Assembly: GCA_018657765.1 (NCBI GenBank)
Contig: JABHWM010000018.1
Span: forward strand, 124,001-188,000
Direction: 5' to 3'
Length of the DNA stretch: 64,000 bases
Source: Minisyncoccota bacterium
Lineage (GTDB): Bacteria; Patescibacteriota; Microgenomatia; UBA1400; PJMF01
A program made the position numbers and the translations under genes. Shown here piece after piece: positions 9,299 through 19,076 of this stretch (positions are counted from its first letter, which is position 1; each line of letters starts with the position of its first letter). The notes beneath the pieces are model-generated. The model ran no database searches and had not been told where the DNA came from. It worked only from the letters and a program-made list of their open reading frames with translations.

Positions 9299-11908
9299 TC
9301 AAACTTTCTTTTTAGATTTTCTTACTTTCCACAACCATCCTCCAACACCTATAAAACTTACTCCACTCACAATCATCCCCACCACTAACCACTTTGGACA
9401 ATAAACCATCGTGATTCTCTGCTCTGCAAAATCATCAAAAATAATCTTCCTCATCCCACTAAAGTTCTCTATTGTCTGCTCTTCACCATTTATAAACACT
9501 CGCCAATCAGTATCATAACGATCCGCCACAATTAATGACTCATGCTGTTGGTCATTTTGAATAACTACATCTATCCTTCTAGGATTTTCTCTTTCCACAA
9601 ATATTCCATCTGTAGTTCCATCCTCAAAACGAAAACGATCCAAAGCATTCTCTCTTTCCAAAATCTGCCACCGGCTATTTTGTTTTTCTATTTCACCCAT
9701 TCCACTCATACCTACTTGTTCATTTTGTTCATCCCACTCACCTTCAACAACATTTCCACCAGCTCCACCTACTTTTTCTACCACCCCCACTTCACCCATC
9801 TTTGTAAAATCACTTAGATCTTCTTCCACCTCAAACCACGTATCAACGAGATAATATTTCACTGCCCACTCATCCAAAAGCTTGCTACTAGGATCTACAT
9901 AATCTATAAGATTAATCCTTGGGTTTTCTGAAACCTGCCACAACTTTGCATAGTCATTTGGTAAAAGAGTCGCATAGCCATTTACTACTGGGACACCAAA
10001 AACCATGTTCCAGTTAGGCGTCATTCCATCTCTTAAGTTCTGTGCATGCCTAAATTCTTGTAGCTCTTTGTCATCCACAAATGAATCAGAAAATGGTTCA
10101 CGCACTAACATCGCTTCCCAGTAGGTCGTGTAATCTGTATAAGGTTTGTTAGAATTTCTAGTCAAAATTCTACCGTTAATAAATCTATCATTACTATTAT
10201 TTTCCAAACCTTCACCGACATCTTCAGAGCCTTTTGTTAGCTCGATTTTCTGCATGATTTTTTGTGAATTTTCTGTCACTGTCTCATAGATTTTACTAGG
10301 TGCAAAATATAACATTCCTTGGGTGTTCACCAACATCTCCAAAGCTAAGATAAAAACTACTATTCGTGTTTTCTTTGCCCTGAAAAAATATAAAGATGCA
10401 ATAAAGAATACACTGTTAAATACAATATTTCTTAATATTTCGAATAAAATTACTTTATCCCTCTCTAAGGTATGGAAAGCACCATTGGAAAGCGAAGAAG
10501 AAACGAAAGAATCTATCATCTTCCAAACCGTCTCAAACCCGTAACTCCACACTCCAAGACCCACTAGTCCCATCACCAAAGCGCTCATTCCCAACCACAT
10601 TAACCAACGATAGTTCTTATGAAAAATCCTGTCAAAAACATCATCTATTTGCAGATTTTTTAGCACCCTAATCAGCCACAAAATCAATATTATATTCGTA
10701 GCAATCATCACCATACTAGGATAACGAGCAATCCGGAAAAGAGGAAATATTTTTTGGATGAAAGAAAATCCTGGCAAATATTGACCCAATGAAAAAATCA
10801 AAGTACTAATAGTAACTACACTAAAAAATATTTTTTCTTTACTCCATCTTCCCAAAACTTTTTTATTACTTTTCCTAACAAATAGACTTAGCCCTATCAC
10901 TACCCAACCCAACCACGTCACATAAATTCCCACATTGGATTCACCAGTCCATGCTGGACCCCATTTCATTCCCGCACTGGGATTATCAAAGAAATATGGC
11001 AACACAAACTTAATCAACATTGCAGGATTCAAAGAACCTACCAAAGCTTGCTGGGCTGTTTGTTCCATCCTGGTTGATTCCAATAACATATCCACAAATG
11101 GCATCCAAGCCACCGCAGATAGGCCAAAAACCAAGATTGCAGTCACAGTCCAAGACTTTAGCCATTCTATAAAGATAGAAGTGTTCTTAGAGTTGTTTTT
11201 TCTCGAGAAAATCTTAAAAAGACTACTCAAAGTAAATTGTGATTTTTGCTTGTTTTTTATAGAAGAATTCAGACAACTATCAAACCCAGACAACACCACC
11301 GCTAGTCCAATCCCATAAATTACATGCTGTGGATACCCACCCAAGACCTGCAACATCACCACTACAGCAAACCAAACTCTAGCCTTACTTTCTTTGACCA
11401 ATCTCAAACCAAAGTAAGATAATAAAGGTAACCATACTAACGACTGCAAAATAGAAAAGTTATTCAAACTCTCAGTGACCTTTGCAGAAAACATCCACAA
11501 CCCACCAGCCAACAAAGCTAGCCAATGATCTTTTACCCATCTCTTTGCCAAAAGATACATCCCAGTAAAAGCTATAAAAGAGTGACTCACTAATAATAAA
11601 TTGAAAGCCACAACTGGTGAAAAAATAATAAACAACAAAGTACTAGGATAAAAAACAGATTGATTAATATCAGCAATCCAAGGCATTCCAGAAAATATAT
11701 ATGGATTCCACAATGGTAAAACACCTTGTCTCAGCCACTCTGCTGTAAAAATCTTGCCAGGAATCATTAACGAATAATTATCTCCAAAAATAAGGGTTTT
11801 GCCGTATAAAAAGGGTAAAAATCTAACGGTAATAAAAACTAAGAAAATAAGAAAAAACTGAAACCACTCTGTTTTCAGCCATTTTTTTAAAGTCTTTAGT
11901 AAGCTCAT
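9299..11908 (-). CDS. YfhO-family-like multi-pass membrane protein
   Basis: 869 aa, many TMs, N-terminal PLWNPYIFSGMPWIADINQSVFYPSTLLF, C-terminal VADRYDTDWRVFINGEEQTI...RKIIFDDFAEQRITMVYCP typical of YfhO. Confidence 0.85.
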   Translation of the reverse strand: MSLLKTLKKWLKTEWFQFFLIFLVFITVRFLPFLYGKTLIFGDNYSLMIPGKIFTAEWLRQGVLPLWNPYIFSGMPWIADINQSVFYPSTLLFIIFSPVVAFNLLLVSHSFIAFTGMYLLAKRWVKDHWLALLAGGLWMFSAKVTESLNNFSILQSLVWLPLLSYFGLRLVKESKARVWFAVVVMLQVLGGYPQHVIYGIGLAVVLSGFDSCLNSSIKNKQKSQFTLSSLFKIFSRKNNSKNTSIFIEWLKSWTVTAILVFGLSAVAWMPFVDMLLESTRMEQTAQQALVGSLNPAMLIKFVLPYFFDNPSAGMKWGPAWTGESNVGIYVTWLGWVVIGLSLFVRKSNKKVLGRWSKEKIFFSVVTISTLIFSLGQYLPGFSFIQKIFPLFRIARYPSMVMIATNIILILWLIRVLKNLQIDDVFDRIFHKNYRWLMWLGMSALVMGLVGLGVWSYGFETVWKMIDSFVSSSLSNGAFHTLERDKVILFEILRNIVFNSVFFIASLYFFRAKKTRIVVFILALEMLVNTQGMLYFAPSKIYETVTENSQKIMQKIELTKGSEDVGEGLENNSNDRFINGRILTRNSNKPYTDYTTYWEAMLVREPFSDSFVDDKELQEFRHAQNLRDGMTPNWNMVFGVPVVNGYATLLPNDYAKLWQVSENPRINLIDYVDPSSKLLDEWAVKYYLVDTWFEVEEDLSDFTKMGEVGVVEKVGGAGGNVVEGEWDEQNEQVGMSGMGEIEKQNSRWQILERENALDRFRFEDGTTDGIFVERENPRRIDVVIQNDQQHESLIVADRYDTDWRVFINGEEQTIENFSGMRKIIFDDFAEQRITMVYCPKWLVVGMIVSGVSFIGVGGWLWKVRKSKKKV

Positions 11909-12019
11909 AAAATCATTCTATCTGTCTTACAATTTTTTCTTGTAACTAAAAAAAATTATCTTTAATAAGTACGTGTATCTTATCACGCTACTATCTATCT
12001 CTAATATTTTTTTACATTG

Positions 12020-12724
12020 TTACGGTAAAATTCGTAAACCAAAAATCACCCTCAAAGCATCCAAGCCATCACGCCACGAAATCTTTTTACCTTCAGAAAA
12101 ATCACGCCCCACATAAGTAATTGGCACTTCAAAAATATTTATCCCACGCTTCAACAACTTACAAGTAATCTCCGGCTCCATATCGAATTTGTTTGACCTA
12201 ATATCCAGCTCACGAAATAATTTCGTAGGAAGAACTTTGTAACAAGTCTCCATATCTGTCAGAGTCGTATCATACAAAATATTAACCAGAAAATTAAGAA
12301 AACTATTTCCCAAACGATGCCAAAACAAAAGATTAGAATGTGGACCAATAAACCTAGAACCATAGACAACTTCTACTCTGCCTTTTTTAATATGTTCTAC
12401 AAGTGCTGGAATATCATCTGGGTCATACTCAAGATCTGCATCTTGAATCATCGTATATTCCTGAGAAACCTTCTCCAAACCAAGTCTAACAGCACTACCC
12501 TTACCTCCATTTTGTTTTTTGAAGTAAGAAATCTTCTTTATTCCTTTTTTCTTTGACTTGAGAAGTTTCTGGATTTTTTTATCAGTGCCATCAGTACTAC
12601 CATCATTTACAACAATTACTTCCTTTACCATAGGAACAGTAGCAACTTTACTAAGTATCTCTACTACAGTTGCCTCTTCATTATAAACCGGCATGATTAC
12701 AGAAAGTTTCATCTCTCTGATCAT
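12020..12724 (-). CDS. Family 2 glycosyltransferase (dolichyl-phosphate mannose synthase-like)
   Basis: SVIMPVYNEEATVVEIL, VVNDGSTDGTD, IQDADLEYDPDD, YGSRFIG. Confidence 0.93.
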   Translation of the reverse strand: MIREMKLSVIMPVYNEEATVVEILSKVATVPMVKEVIVVNDGSTDGTDKKIQKLLKSKKKGIKKISYFKKQNGGKGSAVRLGLEKVSQEYTMIQDADLEYDPDDIPALVEHIKKGRVEVVYGSRFIGPHSNLLFWHRLGNSFLNFLVNILYDTTLTDMETCYKVLPTKLFRELDIRSNKFDMEPEITCKLLKRGINIFEVPITYVGRDFSEGKKISWRDGLDALRVIFGLRILP

Positions 12725-12777
12725 ACCTATTTTTTATGGTTTGTGGACTAGGAAAAATTATAGGAAATACTATATCT

Positions 12778-12864
12778 CTAAGATTTCTTCTTCGCGCTCT
12801 TAGAATTTTTTCTCTTTGTGAGCATCTTTACTATCTTCTTAACGCTTTTCTTCTTTTTTATCAT
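12778..12864 (-). CDS. 28-aa highly basic mini-protein
   Basis: MIKKKKSVKKIVKMLTKRKNSKSAKKKS, with GGAGAA upstream of ATG; below the ORF-track length cutoff. Confidence 0.5.
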   Translation of the reverse strand: MIKKKKSVKKIVKMLTKRKNSKSAKKKS

Positions 12865-12970
12865 CTCGATTCTCCTTTTATTATTTCTTAATTTCCCTGT
12901 TTACTAATTATAAAGTAAATATAACGTATAAAAGAGGTAATAAATCAGTAAAACTTTAATAAAAACAAAC

Positions 12971-13000
12971 AAAAAGCCCCACTTTTCAGCGGGGCTTTTT
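12971..13000 (-). terminator. Rho-independent terminator downstream of dnaK
   Basis: AAAAAGCCCC / GGGGCTTTTT with 10-nt loop; symmetric A/T tails so could act on both strands. Confidence 0.85.
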
Positions 13001-13035
13001 CCATGTTCTGAGAACTAGTTAATAATTAAAAATCT

Positions 13036-14973
13036 TTATTCTTTAACTACTTCACCTTCTTCTGCATCCTTTTTATCATCAGCTTTATCATCCTTCTTAT
13101 CTTCTTTTTTATTACCCTTACTGTCTTTACCAGCAGCAGCATTAGCTTCGGCAGCTTGTGCTTTCTGCATAGCTTCACCTAGTTTCTGAGCAGAGTTCAA
13201 GGTTTCTTCTGTGGCTTTATCAAGATCTTCTTTGGAAACATCTTCTTTGGCAGCCATTTCTTTGAGTTTTTTAATATTCTCTTCAATAGCTTCCTTGTCT
13301 TTTGGATCAACTTTGTCACCATAATCTTTGACTTGTTTCTCCATCTCGAAAGCAATGCTGTTAGCCTTGTTTTTGGCTTCAATAAGCTCTTTTTTGGCTT
13401 TATCTTCATCAGCATGTTTCTCGGCATCATCCTTCATCTTTTTGACTTCATCGTCAGAAAGATTAGTGCTGTTTTGAATAGTAATCTTTTGTTCTTTACC
13501 AGAAGTTTTATCTTTGGCAGAGACATTCAATATTCCATTGGAATCAATATCAAAGGTAACTTCTACCTGAGGCATACCACGACGTGCTGGTGGAATACCA
13601 TCCAAGACGAATCTTCCTAGAGTTTTGTTATCAACAGCCATTTCACGCTCACCTTGCAAGACATTAATCTCGACTTGAGTTTGATTATCTGCAGCAGTAG
13701 AAAAGATCTGTGACTTACTGGTAGGAACTGTTGTATTTCTCTCGATCAAAGCAGTTCTGATTCCACCAAGAGTTTCTAAACCCAAAGTCAAAGGAGTTAC
13801 ATCTAGCAAGACCACATCTGTGACATCTCCACCGATTACTCCAGCTTGAATAGCAGCACCAATAGCCACTACTTCATCAGGATTTACACCTTTATGAGGT
13901 TCTTTACCGAAGAATTTCTTGACTTCTTCTTGAATCTTAGGCATACGAGTTTGACCACCTACAAGAATGACATCACTAATATCTTTAGGTTCTAACTTAG
14001 CATCTTTAAGAGCTTTACTAACTGGACCAAAAGCTTTTTTGACCAAATCATCGACTAACTCTTCTAGTTTTGCACGAGTTAAACTCATGGTCAGATGTAA
14101 AGGACCGTTCTCACCTTGAGTAATGAAAGGTTGATTAATTTCTGTCTGTTGAGCAGAAGATAACTCTATCTTTGCTTTTTCAGCGCTATCCTTCACACGT
14201 TGCATTGCTTGAGGATCATTAGCCAGATCTTGACCGCTTTCTTTTTTGAACTCAGCAAGAATATGCTCAATGATTACATTATCAAAATCATCTCCACCAA
14301 GGAAAGTATCTCCATTGGTTGATTTTACTTCAAACACACCATCACCAATTTCTAAAATAGAGATATCAAATGTACCTCCACCAAGATCAAAAACAGCAAT
14401 AGTTTCAGTACCTTTTTTATCAAGACCATAAGCCAATGCTGCGGCAGTTGGTTCATTTACGATACGCTCCACAGTAAGACCAGCGATCTCACCAGCTTGC
14501 TTGGTAGCCTGACGTTGAGAGTCATCAAAATATGCAGGAACAGTCACAACAGCTCTAGTGATTGTTTCACCAAAATAGCTTTCTGCATCAGCTTTTGCTT
14601 TTGCAAGAATCTTGGCAGATATTTCTTGAGGTGTGTAGGTTTTATTATCTACCTTCACCACTGCCATACCATCTTTACCATCTGTAATTTCATAAGCAAC
14701 GTGCTTTAGAGCATTTTTTACAGCTTTATCATTAAGCTTCTTACCCATAAAACGTTTTACAGAATGAACTGTAGATTTTGGATTCATCACCATTTGACGC
14801 TTAGCAGAATCACCAACAATCACATCAGAACCCTTAAAGTTCACGATAGAAGGAAAAGTATTTCTTCCTTCAGTTGTAGCGATTATTTTTGGAGATCCAC
14901 TTTCCATCACTGCAACAGCAGAGTTGGTGGTTCCAAGATCTATACCGATTATTTTTCCAGATTTATCTGACAT
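13036..14973 (-). CDS. dnaK: Chaperone DnaK (Hsp70)
   Basis: [49 protein letters not shown]. Confidence 0.99.
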   Translation of the reverse strand: MSDKSGKIIGIDLGTTNSAVAVMESGSPKIIATTEGRNTFPSIVNFKGSDVIVGDSAKRQMVMNPKSTVHSVKRFMGKKLNDKAVKNALKHVAYEITDGKDGMAVVKVDNKTYTPQEISAKILAKAKADAESYFGETITRAVVTVPAYFDDSQRQATKQAGEIAGLTVERIVNEPTAAALAYGLDKKGTETIAVFDLGGGTFDISILEIGDGVFEVKSTNGDTFLGGDDFDNVIIEHILAEFKKESGQDLANDPQAMQRVKDSAEKAKIELSSAQQTEINQPFITQGENGPLHLTMSLTRAKLEELVDDLVKKAFGPVSKALKDAKLEPKDISDVILVGGQTRMPKIQEEVKKFFGKEPHKGVNPDEVVAIGAAIQAGVIGGDVTDVVLLDVTPLTLGLETLGGIRTALIERNTTVPTSKSQIFSTAADNQTQVEINVLQGEREMAVDNKTLGRFVLDGIPPARRGMPQVEVTFDIDSNGILNVSAKDKTSGKEQKITIQNSTNLSDDEVKKMKDDAEKHADEDKAKKELIEAKNKANSIAFEMEKQVKDYGDKVDPKDKEAIEENIKKLKEMAAKEDVSKEDLDKATEETLNSAQKLGEAMQKAQAAEANAAAGKDSKGNKKEDKKDDKADDKKDAEEGEVVKE

Positions 14974-15142
14974 ACATTATCCTTTTTACTTTTTTGTTTC
15001 TTTTTAACTTCTACTTATATATTGATTATTACTCAATATTTTTAATATTTAATAACTGTAATATACACCTTTTGGCAAACATGTCAAGTGACTGCTAGCA
15101 ATAGCCTATATTCTTCTGCCAACTTACCTTTTAGACAAATTG

Positions 15143-15610
15143 TTAGTCTAAAACAACCTTGGCATGTTGGATTACCACCCCATTGAGACGATAACCTTTT
15201 TGAGCAACTCTAGTCACAGTCTCACCTTTTTCTGTTTTTTCTACAGCCTCCATTATTTCAACATCAAATTCTTTACCGATTACATCTATTTCTTCTAGAC
15301 CAAAATCATTCAATACTTTTTTGAGTTGTTCTAGAACCATGCTTAGACCAGTGTCTTCTATTTGGGTTGAAGCCATCTGGAGATGTTCAAAAGGTTGTAC
15401 CAAAGACTCCATAAGATCTCTATTGGCCATCTGGATAGTCTTCATTCTTTCTTCTTGAGTACGGCGAACTAGATTATGGTAATCAGCTAGAGAACGTTTC
15501 TCTTTTTCTTGAGCCAGATGTAACTGTTCTTCTAACTCAATAATTCTTTGTTGAGCTTTTTCTAGAACTTTGTCTGTAGCGGGTGTTGTTTTATCTTTTT
15601 TTATTTTCAT
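15143..15610 (-). CDS. grpE: Nucleotide exchange factor GrpE
   Basis: Coiled coil, ADYHNLVRRTQEER, C-terminal GYRLNGVVIQHAKVVL; in hrcA-grpE-dnaK order. Confidence 0.95.
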   Translation of the reverse strand: MKIKKDKTTPATDKVLEKAQQRIIELEEQLHLAQEKEKRSLADYHNLVRRTQEERMKTIQMANRDLMESLVQPFEHLQMASTQIEDTGLSMVLEQLKKVLNDFGLEEIDVIGKEFDVEIMEAVEKTEKGETVTRVAQKGYRLNGVVIQHAKVVLD

Positions 15611-15690
15611 ATATATTTTCTAGTTGGGAGGCGAACATCCCAACCCCCTAACGGGGTTTATCTCATATTTTTATGACACTTTTGTAATAA

Positions 15691-16416
15691 TTACCCTGCA
15701 ATCTCCTCTATTAAACCTTTAAAATACTTCATCATTGGAATAATGTATGGATAGTCAAAACGATGAGATCCTAGCACACCCAATTTACATGATTTACCGG
15801 CAGCGTTAACTTCCATATAAATCACACTCACAGATTCTAGATTTCTATTTCCTAGTTCTTTTCCAAAGACAAGATGAACTGGATTCTCACTTTTACCCAG
15901 ATTAAAAATCTCGGTCATGATGCTGCTTTCTTCAATCAAGTTCAAAACATTACGCATCACTCTAATATCAAAAAACTCTGGCATATTGAGTAAATTAGCA
16001 TATCCTGAATGATAAACTCTGTGTTTCTTACCAGTCATCGCAATCCCGATTGCTCCAGATTTTTCAGCAAGAATCTTTGCAGCTTCATAGATCAAAATAT
16101 CTGTATCTTGTCGATACTTCCAGATTTTTTCCTTTGCCCCCACCTCATCTGCCACAGAGAGTTCTTTTTCTTTCATTAATTCATTGACGTATAAACGTAA
16201 AGCGAGTGGTGTGGGAATTCTTCCAGCCGAGATATGAGATTTTTGCAAATATCCTTGTTTGGTCAGATAAACCATTTCATTACGAATGGTTGCAGGAGAA
16301 ACTCCTATATTGAATTTTTTATCGATAGTATCAGAACCAACCGGCTTGGCTGTAGAGATAAACTCCTCGATAATAGCGCGTAAAATTTGAATCTGTCTGG
16401 CAACTAGATCTATCAT
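15691..16416 (-). CDS. hrcA: Heat-inducible transcription repressor HrcA
   Basis: N-terminal winged helix (VGSDTIDKKFNIGVSPATIRNEM), position upstream of grpE-dnaK, CIRCE upstream. Confidence 0.93.
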   Translation of the reverse strand: MIDLVARQIQILRAIIEEFISTAKPVGSDTIDKKFNIGVSPATIRNEMVYLTKQGYLQKSHISAGRIPTPLALRLYVNELMKEKELSVADEVGAKEKIWKYRQDTDILIYEAAKILAEKSGAIGIAMTGKKHRVYHSGYANLLNMPEFFDIRVMRNVLNLIEESSIMTEIFNLGKSENPVHLVFGKELGNRNLESVSVIYMEVNAAGKSCKLGVLGSHRFDYPYIIPMMKYFKGLIEEIAG

Positions 16417-16419
16417 ATG

Positions 16420-16446
16420 TTAGCAATGATACGTGCTGAGTGCTAG
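16420..16446 (-). promoter_or_regulatory. CIRCE-like HrcA operator
   Basis: TTAGCAATG-N9-GAGTGCTAG against consensus TTAGCACTC-N9-GAGTGCTAA; 4 bp upstream of hrcA start codon. Confidence 0.85.
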
Positions 16447-17594
16447 GAAGTCAAGCTTCTTTCTACTACCTTCTTGATTCCCTTGATGAACTCTTTTTGA
16501 TTGAATTTTTGAGCCCATTGTTTAATTTCTTGTTCTTTGAAACTAATTTTCTCAAACCTCTGCAAAGCTTTTTTTAGTCCATCTTTATTTAGATCATCAA
16601 AAACTACTCCAGTTTTTCCATCAATCACTGTTTCCTTGGGGCCACCAGACTTATGAGCAATTACAGGGACACCATATAGCATTGATTCTACTGGAACCAT
16701 TCCAAAATCCTCATGCTCTACTGGATAAAACAAAGCCTTTGCCCCGCCATAAAGTTTTGTGAGTTCTTGATCAGAAACAGCACCCATAAACTCTATTGTT
16801 GGGCCGGCAATAGCTTGTAAATGAGCCATCATTTTTCCAGTTCCTACAACCTTTAGTGGTAACTCCAGATCTGTACAGACTTCTACTGCTAGTTCTGGAT
16901 GCTTGGCTAAAGCAAGTCTATTGACGTACAAAAAATATTCTTCTTCTTTTAAATTTTTGCTTTCTAATGACTTCTTAGAATCTAATTCTTTTGTTCCTGA
17001 AAAATCAACAGGTGGATAAACCACTACAGAATCTAGTTTATAAAACTTCTTGATTCTACTGGCAGTTTCTTTAGAATTTGCAATAAATAAATCTACTCTT
17101 TCTCTAGAAACTTTAACATCGATAATTCTCATAAAATGATTGAGAAAATATCCCGCAGTTCTCATCAACGGATTTCTCTTCCAATCACTCATTGCAGAAT
17201 ACCCATACAATACTCTAGGTGGGGTGTGACAGTAACAAAGATGTTTTCCATTAGGAACGCTGACTGCTTTGGCAAAATATGCATTTGAAGAAGAAATAAC
17301 CACATCATACTTGGACATATCTAGACTAGAAAAAGCCCATGGTGCTAGGAAACGTAGTGGAGAGTGGAGCTTCTTAAATCCCGGGATTTTACCCAACCAA
17401 GTTTCTCTAATATCCCAGCCTTCATATCTTTTTGCATGAACACCTAGAGATTTTCTATCAAAAAAAGCCGTATAAACTGGAGCTTCTGGATACATTTCAT
17501 GTAAACTTTCCAGAACTCTTTCTGCTCCACCAAACTCTCGTAAATAGTCATGAACTAGCGCTACTTTTAGTGTATTATTTTTTTTATTTTGCAT
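16443..17594 (-). CDS. Family 4 glycosyltransferase
   Basis: N-terminal VHDYLREFGGAERVLESL; C-terminal FYPVEHEDFGMVPVESMLYGVPVIAHKSGGPKETVIDGKTG. Confidence 0.93.
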   Translation of the reverse strand: MQNKKNNTLKVALVHDYLREFGGAERVLESLHEMYPEAPVYTAFFDRKSLGVHAKRYEGWDIRETWLGKIPGFKKLHSPLRFLAPWAFSSLDMSKYDVVISSSNAYFAKAVSVPNGKHLCYCHTPPRVLYGYSAMSDWKRNPLMRTAGYFLNHFMRIIDVKVSRERVDLFIANSKETASRIKKFYKLDSVVVYPPVDFSGTKELDSKKSLESKNLKEEEYFLYVNRLALAKHPELAVEVCTDLELPLKVVGTGKMMAHLQAIAGPTIEFMGAVSDQELTKLYGGAKALFYPVEHEDFGMVPVESMLYGVPVIAHKSGGPKETVIDGKTGVVFDDLNKDGLKKALQRFEKISFKEQEIKQWAQKFNQKEFIKGIKKVVERSLTS

Positions 17595-18524
17595 TTAAAA
17601 CAATGCCTCCTGAATAGATGACTCAAAAGCATCCTGTGGTAATAACTTCACTAAAGATCTAAAATTCAACTCTTCAAAAAGATTAGTAATTATTTCTTTA
17701 TTATAAGAAGAAACCTTGCAGTCTTCCAAAATAAAATCTATATCTACATCTATCAAAATAGTAGCTAGATGTTTACTGAGAATGGCATTTTCTTTATCTG
17801 TTATCAATTTATTTTTTACTGATTTTGTAAAAACAGAATTATCCACTTCTGATTCCAGGGCTTTATAAACTCCTTCAATAGAATCAAAAGCTTCTAGCAA
17901 TGCATTAGCAGTTTTTGGGCCAATTCCTTTTACTCCAGGGATATTATCAGAACTATCTCCCATCAAACCCTTAAGATCAATCACTCTATCTGGAAAAACG
18001 CCCAATTTTTCTTTTACTTTTTCAACATCATACTCAACATCATTTTGAAACTTACCTCTACCTGGCATATAAACATGGGTATCGTTATCAACTAACTGAA
18101 GCATGTCCTTGTCCCCAGTGAGAATCATTGTCAGTAACTCCTTATCCAAAGACTCGACTTTTCTATTAATCGTCCCGATAAGATCATCTGCCTCGAAACC
18201 TTCTTTTATAAAGAGAGGAATATTCAAAGCTGTTACTACATCCTTGATCATCTGGATCTGAGGCCTCAACTCTTCTGGCATAGAAGGTCTATTTGCCTTG
18301 TACTCTTTGTATTCTTTACTGCGATTAGTGGGCTTTCGGTGATCAAAAGTCACAGCCATATGAGTAGGCTCAATGTCGCGAATAACTGTCAAAAGAATTC
18401 TGGAAAATCCATAAACAGCATTAATCAATTGACCAGAAGTTGAAGTCAAAGTTTTGGGAAATCCATAGAAACAACGATAAATAAGGGCATGTCCATCAAC
18501 TAAAAGGAATGTTTTACGTGGCAT
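17595..18524 (-). CDS. Stand-alone DNA polymerase I-like 5'-3' exonuclease
   Basis: FLLVDGHALIYRCFYGF, EADDLIGT, GDKDMLQLV, DLKGLMGDSSDNIPGVKGIGPKTA; no polymerase domain. Confidence 0.94.
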   Translation of the reverse strand: MPRKTFLLVDGHALIYRCFYGFPKTLTSTSGQLINAVYGFSRILLTVIRDIEPTHMAVTFDHRKPTNRSKEYKEYKANRPSMPEELRPQIQMIKDVVTALNIPLFIKEGFEADDLIGTINRKVESLDKELLTMILTGDKDMLQLVDNDTHVYMPGRGKFQNDVEYDVEKVKEKLGVFPDRVIDLKGLMGDSSDNIPGVKGIGPKTANALLEAFDSIEGVYKALESEVDNSVFTKSVKNKLITDKENAILSKHLATILIDVDIDFILEDCKVSSYNKEIITNLFEELNFRSLVKLLPQDAFESSIQEALF

Positions 18525-18572
18525 AGAACTATATCTTAACAGGTTATTTCACCGCCTGAAATACAAAATGAG

Positions 18573-19022
18573 TTACAATCTCCACCTCTGTGGAGCTTTA
18601 GTACTTTCTTTTTGTTTAATCAAAAAGTCAGTCTTATGCCTCAGGGTATTAACGTTATCTTCCATTCTATCTAGTTTTTCATGAATACGACGCCATTCAT
18701 AATCTTCCTGTACCTGATTCAGGTAAACCGTAATCGTACCCACTAGAGTACCAAACATAACTGCTCCAGAAATCTGTAAAAAGGCGCCAATAACCCTACC
18801 ACCAGTGGTTACTGGAACTAAATCACCATAGCCCACAGTAGTAACCGTGGTAATAGCCCACCATAAACCATCAACAACAGTATTTATGGTTGTGTTATCT
18901 GCTTGCATCTCAAAAGGAATAACCACCATCCCTGCAAAAATAGTTAAGGTAAAAATAACGATTAGAATTTTACTGAGACGACGAGCTAATGGAAAACGAC
19001 GAACTAGAATTGAGGCAGACAT
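18573..19022 (-). CDS. Two-TM potassium channel
   Basis: Pore signature TTVTTVGYGDLVPVTTGGR flanked by TMs. Confidence 0.93.
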   Translation of the reverse strand: MSASILVRRFPLARRLSKILIVIFTLTIFAGMVVIPFEMQADNTTINTVVDGLWWAITTVTTVGYGDLVPVTTGGRVIGAFLQISGAVMFGTLVGTITVYLNQVQEDYEWRRIHEKLDRMEDNVNTLRHKTDFLIKQKESTKAPQRWRL

Positions 19023-19076
19023 AGATCTACTATACGAAAAAAAACAAAGAAGAACAATGCTTAACTAGATAAAAAC

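Noticed and set aside
13197-15098. Alternative-frame ORFs over dnaK
   Set aside because: Overlap an unambiguous dnaK; composition-driven.
15083-15110. Possible second CIRCE upstream of dnaK (GACTGCTAGCAATAG)
   Set aside because: Arms and 9-nt spacer do not match the CIRCE layout.
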